Origin: Spirogloea muscicola
Lineage: Eukaryota; Streptophyta; Zygnematophyceae; Spirogloeales; Spirogloeaceae
Direction of reading: 5' to 3'
Length of the DNA stretch: 17,029 nucleotides
NCBI GenBank assembly: GCA_009602725.1
Contig: WELB01000007.1
Span: 1,158,792 to 1,175,820, forward strand
The notes under the pieces were generated by a model. The model was not told the DNA's origin and did no database searches. It was given only the letters and a program-made list of their open reading frames with translations. The first letter of the stretch is position 1. Every line of letters begins with the position of its first letter. Positions 12,113 to 17,029 of this stretch are shown here, one piece after another. The translations under genes were made by a program, and so were the position numbers.

Positions 12113-12145
<33 letters not shown>
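12095..12145. repeat. CCG/CGG trinucleotide repeat upstream of the HAC start codon
   Basis: About 17 triplets of CCG on the plus strand (CGG in the sense of HAC), with one CCT interruption. The repeat lies roughly 80-130 nt upstream of the HAC ATG at 12016 and so probably falls in its 5' UTR or core promoter. The repeat is directly visible; its effect is unknown. The undetermined base nearby suggests the region was hard to sequence. Confidence 0.85.
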
Positions 12146-12146
<1 letters not shown>

Positions 12147-12199
12147 AGGCTCAAGTGGTCATGGATTAGGGTAAGGCGACCTAACGTTGCCGGGCGAGG

Positions 12200-12219
12200 C
12201 CCTAAACCCTGAACCCTAG
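12200..12219. repeat. Telomere-like/telo-box motif (CCCTAAACCCT)
   Basis: One exact CCCTAAACCCT is followed by a degenerate GAACCCTAGG unit; a nearby ATTAGGGT lies at about 12164-12171. AAACCCTA is the plant telo-box, a common promoter element of growth-related genes (known). Its place upstream of HAC fits either a telo-box or a telomere relic. Confidence 0.55.
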
Positions 12220-12720
12220 GAATACTTGACTAACTGAGCCAGTTAGCCAACTAGCTATGAATTAGATTTCGGATAGATTCCGGTTATCTGAGCCGGTGAC
12301 GGGACCACGGTGACGGGCGGTCCGGGGCCGCACCTGACGGTGGGCAGTTTGAGTCCTCTGCGGGTCAGCTCCGGGGCTGGGGGGGGCCTACGGGCTGGGG
12401 CCGGGCGCCGCCCCGGAGAGGACATCCGGTCGAAATCCGGGCGGGCCAATGAGCGCGCCGGGCACGATCCGAGGACCCGGGCAGCGCGGATCATCGGCGC
12501 TGGCCGGTTGCGTGGGATCCGACGGCGCGCAGGGAGCCACGTGGCGGGGGGCTTGTCTCCGTTCCCTCCCCCCAGTGGCCAGGTGACCAGACGGCGGCGG
12601 CGGAGGCGGCGGCGGCGGCGTCTGCGGCAGCGTCCTGCCAGGCACCTCAGCGGCCTCCCCGTCAGCCGTCGCGGCCTGGCTGCGCACGGCCGGGCCGAGC
12701 GAGGCGGCAGCAATAGCTGG

Positions 12721-13664
12721 GCCGCTTCTCTTCAGACACGGCGGTGTGTCGCTACACCCGACGGCTCCCGTTGTTGGCTCCTCTGCCGCTCGGCAACGCC
12801 ACCTTCGCCTTGTCCCGGCTACCGATAGCTGCTGCTCTTGCCTTGTGGATGCTTGACGGGACAGCTACGAGATATTGCAAGCGCAAACATCTGGCAATCA
12901 CTGGCTCGTCAATCCAGTTGCATTCCCTCTGCGTGTTGCTCGCCAGAACACAGTGTATGGCCTTGCTCTTATGTAAATTGAACGCCAAGGTGAAGGAGCT
13001 AGTCGTTTTTCAATGTCTACTCTCTCGCGACGCAAGCACCCGTGGTCTTGGGGTCACGTGGACTTGCTGAAGTAGTTTGCCAGTCCAGCATTCAGACAAC
13101 TGCTGATCTCTGCGAAGCTTGACTGAAGGGGGTATAGACTTAGGTCTCGTAATCACTTTCACAAGATTTCACAAGTGCGACGGCCTCTGGCCTGAGTTGG
13201 CACACGCTCTGTAACTTGTGTGGTACGCAGTGCCAAGAACGGGATTGCTTAGCACGCCTGCATAGAAGAGGTTTAGTGCATCAATGTAATCTATTGCTCA
13301 TTGTGGAAATAACAACAACCTTACGGCATCGGTACAGACACTTTCTAGAAATTCTGAAGCTGCAAGCTGCAGCCAAGGCTGACGATTGCTGGACTGTCTC
13401 TGCAGCATGCGCATGTAAGCTGGTTATTGTTCTTGAGGAGTCGTGCACAATAAGAGATTATGCAACAAGCATCATGGCATGGCTACCAGTACAATAACCA
13501 CCTGTGACCTTCAATGCACAAACCAACCATGTCCTCCATGACACCCCTCTGTGCCACGCCGATGTTGCTCAATAAATTGCAGACACAAACTCGCTTGCAG
13601 TTATACCTTGCTGTGCAGAATACTTTTCAATTTGGACTAGGGAATGGGACAGTTGTTACTAAGT
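12721..13664. other. Intergenic stretch between transferrin 3' end and HAC promoter
   Basis: No recognisable gene. Composition drops from very GC-rich to ordinary at about 12840. Short open frames (for example plus 12744-13070 and 13216-13497) have no recognisable motifs. The part next to 13664 should hold the 3' UTR of the minus-strand transferrin gene, but no TTACA (minus-strand TGTAA) occurs in it, so the poly(A) site is undetermined. Plus-strand TGTAA occurs four times, at 12972, 13210, 13285 and 13414. Confidence 0.55.
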
Positions 13665-16205
13665 TCAGATTCCAAGGAGCAGAGCAGCAATTGCCATACT
13701 CGCGGCTAATGTGACTGTGGTGGTCCTAAGGGTTGCCGATGATGGAGTGGAGACAGGGGTGTCAGAGTAATCGAAGCTCCCAGGGGTGGACAGCGCGTCC
13801 AGCCTATTGGTCAAGGCTTCTAGGGGACCAAGGTACTCCACGATCGTCGTGCCGGTGGGCACGGGCTCCGTTCCAACTGCGCCAGGGCTGAAGATGTTGC
13901 CACTGCCGGAGAAGAGCAGGCCCGACGCCTGCGCGCGCACATTGGCGATGTCCAGAACGGTGAGCAGCTGGCTGCGGTCCTGCTCGTTGAAGTCCGAGCG
14001 TATCAGCAGGGCCTTGCCTGGCACCGCTCCAAATGAACAGTCCCGGTAGGAGGTCAATGGCGCGCACCCGCCCTGCAACATTCAAGGAGTGATGACACAT
14101 CAGAGGTCAAGCAGGTCAGACGGCAACTCGATATTGAAACACTTGTGAGCACCCGCAGTATGCGATGGGCTCCGCCTGCCAGGTCAAGTAGCACTTGGAC
14201 TCCCCACTTTAAGAAGGCAGGCAACAGGGCTGAAGGCTCTCAGCTTCATCCGCCACTACTCTGAATATGGCTGTAGGTACTTACGGTGGGGCAGAGGAGC
14301 CGGTAGTTGTCGTGGCTCTGGAGATTAGACCAGGAGGTAATGGCGTTATTGCCGCCTGCAGCGTAGTTGAGTGGGACGTTGTGCTCAGTGAAGGCCACAT
14401 CGTTGTCGCCCTCCACCAGGCACTTGAAGGCGCCCACCGGCCCAAAGAACTGCAGCATCCACATCCTCGGACTGCTAAGCTTATTTGGCTGTTGATGCTG
14501 CCGTTGCAGCTTGCCTTGCTTGCATCGTGGGTTGCAGCTGCGAACAAGACGCTAAAGGCTGGCGTCCTGTTCTCTTTCCATCAGCAGTAGCTCAAGGCCA
14601 ACTTTCTCCTTTTACGTCAATGGCTGGAATGGCATAACCGAGAGAGGGCAAAGAAGTGCGACTTCTCAAGCAGGGTTCCGTGTGGGAGCAAGGGATGCGT
14701 ACATCGTCATTGACATCGCAATTCTCAACACTGCTGCAGGCGGAGCAGATCTTGGCGTCGCCCTCACTAGCAGCACAGGACTTGTCAAAGAAGCCCGCCA
14801 CGGATTGGATGTCGATGGGCTGCCTTGATGTCCTGAGCATCCCAACACGCACCTCGTCAGTGACTTAGGAAAAGGTCAGAAGTACTAAGGAAGTTGGCTA
14901 CAATCAGGTGGATCAGATCCAGACGTGGTGTCGCAGCGCTCCACCTGTTGACGAGGCTGATGATGGGCGACCCCCCACTTGTCATGTAGCCGATGGGTGC
15001 GTCCCAACCAGTCGTTTGTCGGTAGCCCGTGTGGCACGACGACCTGCCTTGTAGGTCCGCCAGTGTCGTTGCAATGCTGCCAAAGGGGGCAGTCAACGGG
15101 CACCATGTCAGCAGCTGCAGCGCCCTTGCCTCGGTGACCAATTGCTTGCGTGGCCAGCCTTGATCAGTCCGCCCACTTGCATGTATCTTACGCTCGCAGC
15201 GTGCATGACGCAGAATAGGTGGAGGTTGCAGCCTGCCGGCCTTGTACCTGCAGAAGGACGCATGCACAACTGCCACGCTGTAGTAGATGCCACCAATCTC
15301 GCCTGCGAAGCGCTCGCGGATGTACGGAACCAGGTCGTACTTCTGGGCATAGACCAGGGAGCCAGCATTGAACATGCCAAGGTCTGCGTCGCCAGCGGCG
15401 ACCATGTCGATGCAGCCTTCGTCCCCATTGCCGCGTACGCTGCAGGATGGACCTTGCAAAATCATCAGGCGGCATTCTTGCTAGTACATAAAGGTGTTGG
15501 GTTGCAAAGTGCACAGCACATTGACCTTGCAGGACTGCCAAGGCACGGTAGTAAAGCGACTGCGTTACGGGTGCCCTGCAGCCGATCCAGGTACCTAACG
15601 ACACGGTGAGCGGTAATGACTACACTGTCCCTTTCAAGGAAGAAGGGCAAGTGGAGGGAGGCGAGCATGCCGAGGCCTTCAAGCCTGGCGAAGGGGTTGG
15701 GACAAGAGGAGGATAGAGGAGCCCCACGGGAGGGAAGGAAGGAGGAGGTGTGAAGGAGGTGGCGACCGACCAGCTCCAATCGTGGTGCTCGTTGAGATAA
15801 GGCGCGTACTGCTCTAAGGTCTGCAGCACCTCCACCATCTGCGAGCAGAAGGCCAGCTCACTTGCCTGCCCGACGCACCACCGGAGGGCTGCACGATTGC
15901 ACGAGTATGTGTCGGCCGTCAGCACTAAACGGCTCGAAGAGGCTGCAGTGATTGGTCTGTAATCGAGGCCGATCCAGAAGATGGCTAGCGGGAGATGCCG
16001 GGTAACATCCTAGCAACGTGACGTTCAGCCGCTTCTGCACTTGGCACCCGAGGTTGGCAGGAGGGCGGTCCGTTCACAGGAATGGAGGCAGCGCCGTCTT
16101 ACGCGTCTTCGTGGCATTGAGAATGGGGTGATTCTGGGCTGACGCGCCGCCTGCGGCCGCCAGGACCGTGAGGAGCATAGTGAACGCCGCCGCCGCGAGA
16201 CCCAT
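13665..16205 (-). CDS. Secreted single-lobe transferrin-like protein with GPI-type tail, seven exons
   Basis: Transferrin-fold extracellular protein. Algal transferrins such as the Dunaliella triplicated transferrin act in surface iron uptake (known); iron binding here is doubtful. Exons: 16205-16103, 15942-15771, 15439-15248, 15076-14945, 14823-14703, 14449-14285, 14072-13665; phases join and give 430 aa. The signal peptide is MGLAAAAFTMLLTVLAAAGG with likely cleavage at ASA-QN, then an NAT glycosylation sequon. Transferrin hallmarks in order: LRWCVGQASELAFC (53-66), a CVRGNGDEGC disulphide pair (92-101), ADLGMFNAG (110-118), IYYSVAVV (143-150), SSCHTGYRQTTGWDAPIG (168-185), VAGFFDKSC (208-216), CSAC, FFGPVGAFKCL (241-251), NDVAF, YRLLCPT, YRDCSFGAVPGKALLIR (304-320). 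The S/T-rich end followed by a hydrophobic C-terminus ending LLLGI resembles a GPI-attachment signal. It is one lobe (about 330 aa) rather than two or three. The exon 2 acceptor (alternative at 15924, in frame) and the 14703/14449 junction are the weakest points. The upstream GC-rich frame is not taken as coding. Confidence 0.87.
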
Positions 16206-16987
16206 GTCGGCGGCCTGCCGCAGGAGAGCCAACGGGTACTGTCTGCCAGAAGCAGCAGAGTGGGGTTGCCGACCAATGCTGGTGACGCCTTCACGGGGGC
16301 GAGCACGGCTCTTCCGCCCGCCCTCCTGCAGCGGTCTGCTCGCTGTCGCTGCGCCGCTGGGGAGGCCCCTTTGCCGCGCTCCTTTGCCGCGCTGGCTGCC
16401 CCGCCGGCAAAGAGGGCGGCGGCCTGGGGGAGGCGGCGCCGAGCGAGGCCAGCAGGATGGGAAGGTGGCGAGGAGGCGAAGCAAGGCGGGGAGACGGCGG
16501 AGGAGCTGGAAGCAGGGCCTGGGATGGGGGCGCTGGGAGGAGGATGGCGGGCTGGGGGCCTCCGCTGCCGCCGCCTGGACGGCGCCGGAGCACCTGGGAT
16601 CCGGGACCTGACAGCAGAGGGCAGCCGGGCTGCCCCGTCGGAGCGCCTGACCTCCGCACCCTGCTGGAGGCGGAGTCGCCGTCGGCTTCCCCGCAAATGC
16701 CCCCTGGCTGCGCCCTTGTCAGATCTGACCGACTTTAGGAGCTGATACGACAAATGTCCCCCGCGGCTGAGCAGCCTCCTGGCATGGTTTCAGAGCTGAG
16801 AATCCCCGTTCCAGGTAAAGGCAACAGACCACTCCCCCCTCCCCGACCCGCGCCCCCCCCCCGCAAACCCCAAGCGGAGGCGCCTCGGGTAATGCCGCCG
16901 CGCCGCTCCAGTTAGGCCGCCGTTTGCTAGTCCTACTGTCAGGCCCGGAGCTCGGAAAGAAGCGCCCCCCCCCCCTCCCCCCCCGCC
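16206..16987. promoter_or_regulatory. GC-rich upstream region of the transferrin gene, possibly bidirectional
   Basis: No convincing coding sequence. Frames on both strands are low-complexity Pro/Arg/Gly/Ala stretches typical of GC-rich DNA. Poly-C tracts lie at 16853-16862, 16965-16975 and 16977-16984. It would contain the transferrin promoter (minus strand) and, if the start at 16988 is real, a divergent plus-strand promoter. No TATA element was recognised. Confidence 0.45.
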
Positions 16988-17029
16988 ATGGAGCTCGGCC
17001 CCGCGCCGCTGCGGCCCCCGCGCTGCGCC
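16988..17029 (+). CDS. Possible start of a plus-strand gene, cut by the window end
   Basis: An ATG in a good eukaryotic context (CCCGCCATGG) follows the poly-C tract and stays open to the window end, encoding MELGPAPLRPPRCA. Fourteen codons in GC-rich DNA carry little information. It is listed only because of its divergent position and start context; the product is unknown. Confidence 0.2.
   Translation, partial: MELGPAPLRPPRCA

Larger units (their letters stand above)
12017..12720. promoter_or_regulatory. GC-rich 5' leader and promoter region of the HAC gene
   Basis: This is the region upstream of the minus-strand HAC start. It is strongly GC-rich, holds the CGG/CCG repeat, telomere-like motifs near 12165 and 12200-12219, and a second CGG-rich patch around 12592-12620. 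One undetermined base (n) lies at 12057 or immediately beside it. Long open frames here are low-complexity (poly-Arg, poly-Ala/Pro) and typical of spurious GC-rich frames. No TATA box was identified. The transcription start cannot be placed from sequence alone. Confidence 0.55.

Noticed and set aside
12310-12828. 172-residue plus-strand open frame with poly-Arg
   Set aside because: It is low-complexity, generated by CGG-rich promoter DNA, with no recognisable domain.
12744-13070. 108-residue plus-strand open frame between HAC and transferrin
   Set aside because: It has no recognisable motif, spans a composition shift and has no supporting splice or start context; left as intergenic.
13665-15465. 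Initial idea that this gene is a bacterial-type phosphate- or solute-binding protein
   Set aside because: The RWC, SCHTG...GW, GAFKC and YRDC motifs and the cysteine pattern are specific to transferrin, a distant relative of periplasmic binding folds.
16025-16753. 242-residue minus-strand open frame upstream of and over the transferrin start
   Set aside because: It is a different frame from the signal peptide, with biased Arg/Ser/Pro composition and no motif; it is a GC-rich artefact.

Overview
The window looks like nuclear DNA of a green alga, probably a trebouxiophyte-like chlorophyte; this is an inference without any database search. The reasons are dense GT-AG introns with mostly GCAG acceptors, TGTAA-type poly(A) motifs, plant-type TTTAGGG telomere-like repeats, GC-rich promoters, and three proteins that read as plant/algal family members only after splicing. 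No prokaryotic features, tRNA, rRNA, transposon or CRISPR array were seen.

Layout. (1) Positions 1-3339, plus strand: the 3' nine exons of a COQ8/ABC1 (ADCK3-like) atypical kinase of ubiquinone biosynthesis; its 5' end lies outside the window. (2) Positions 3340-4218: 3' UTRs of two convergent genes, whose first TGTAA signals form one 14-bp inverted repeat at 3771-3784. (3) Positions 12016-4219, minus strand: a complete 17-exon gene for a plant-type p300/CBP histone acetyltransferase (HAC1-like, 1593 aa as modelled) with N-terminal HAC domain, TAZ1, RING-like/PHD, HAT, ZZ, ZZ and TAZ2 and no bromodomain. (4) Positions 12017-13664: GC-rich HAC leader/promoter with a CGG repeat and telomere-like repeats, then a lower-GC stretch with no recognised gene. 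(5) Positions 16205-13665, minus strand: a seven-exon gene for a secreted single-lobe transferrin (430 aa as modelled) with signal peptide and GPI-like tail. (6) Positions 16206-17029: GC-rich, poly-C region that may be a divergent promoter, with a possible plus-strand start at 16988.

The three genes have no evident shared pathway: mitochondrial quinone synthesis, chromatin acetylation and a cell-surface transferrin. The most interesting points are the transferrin, in which three of four canonical iron ligands and the anion-binding arginine are replaced, and the acetyltransferase, which carries a tight cluster of SUMO-consensus motifs and an in-frame single exon encoding its lysine-rich loop.

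All exon models come from reading splice sites, phase continuity and remembered family sequences; no alignment or transcript data was available.
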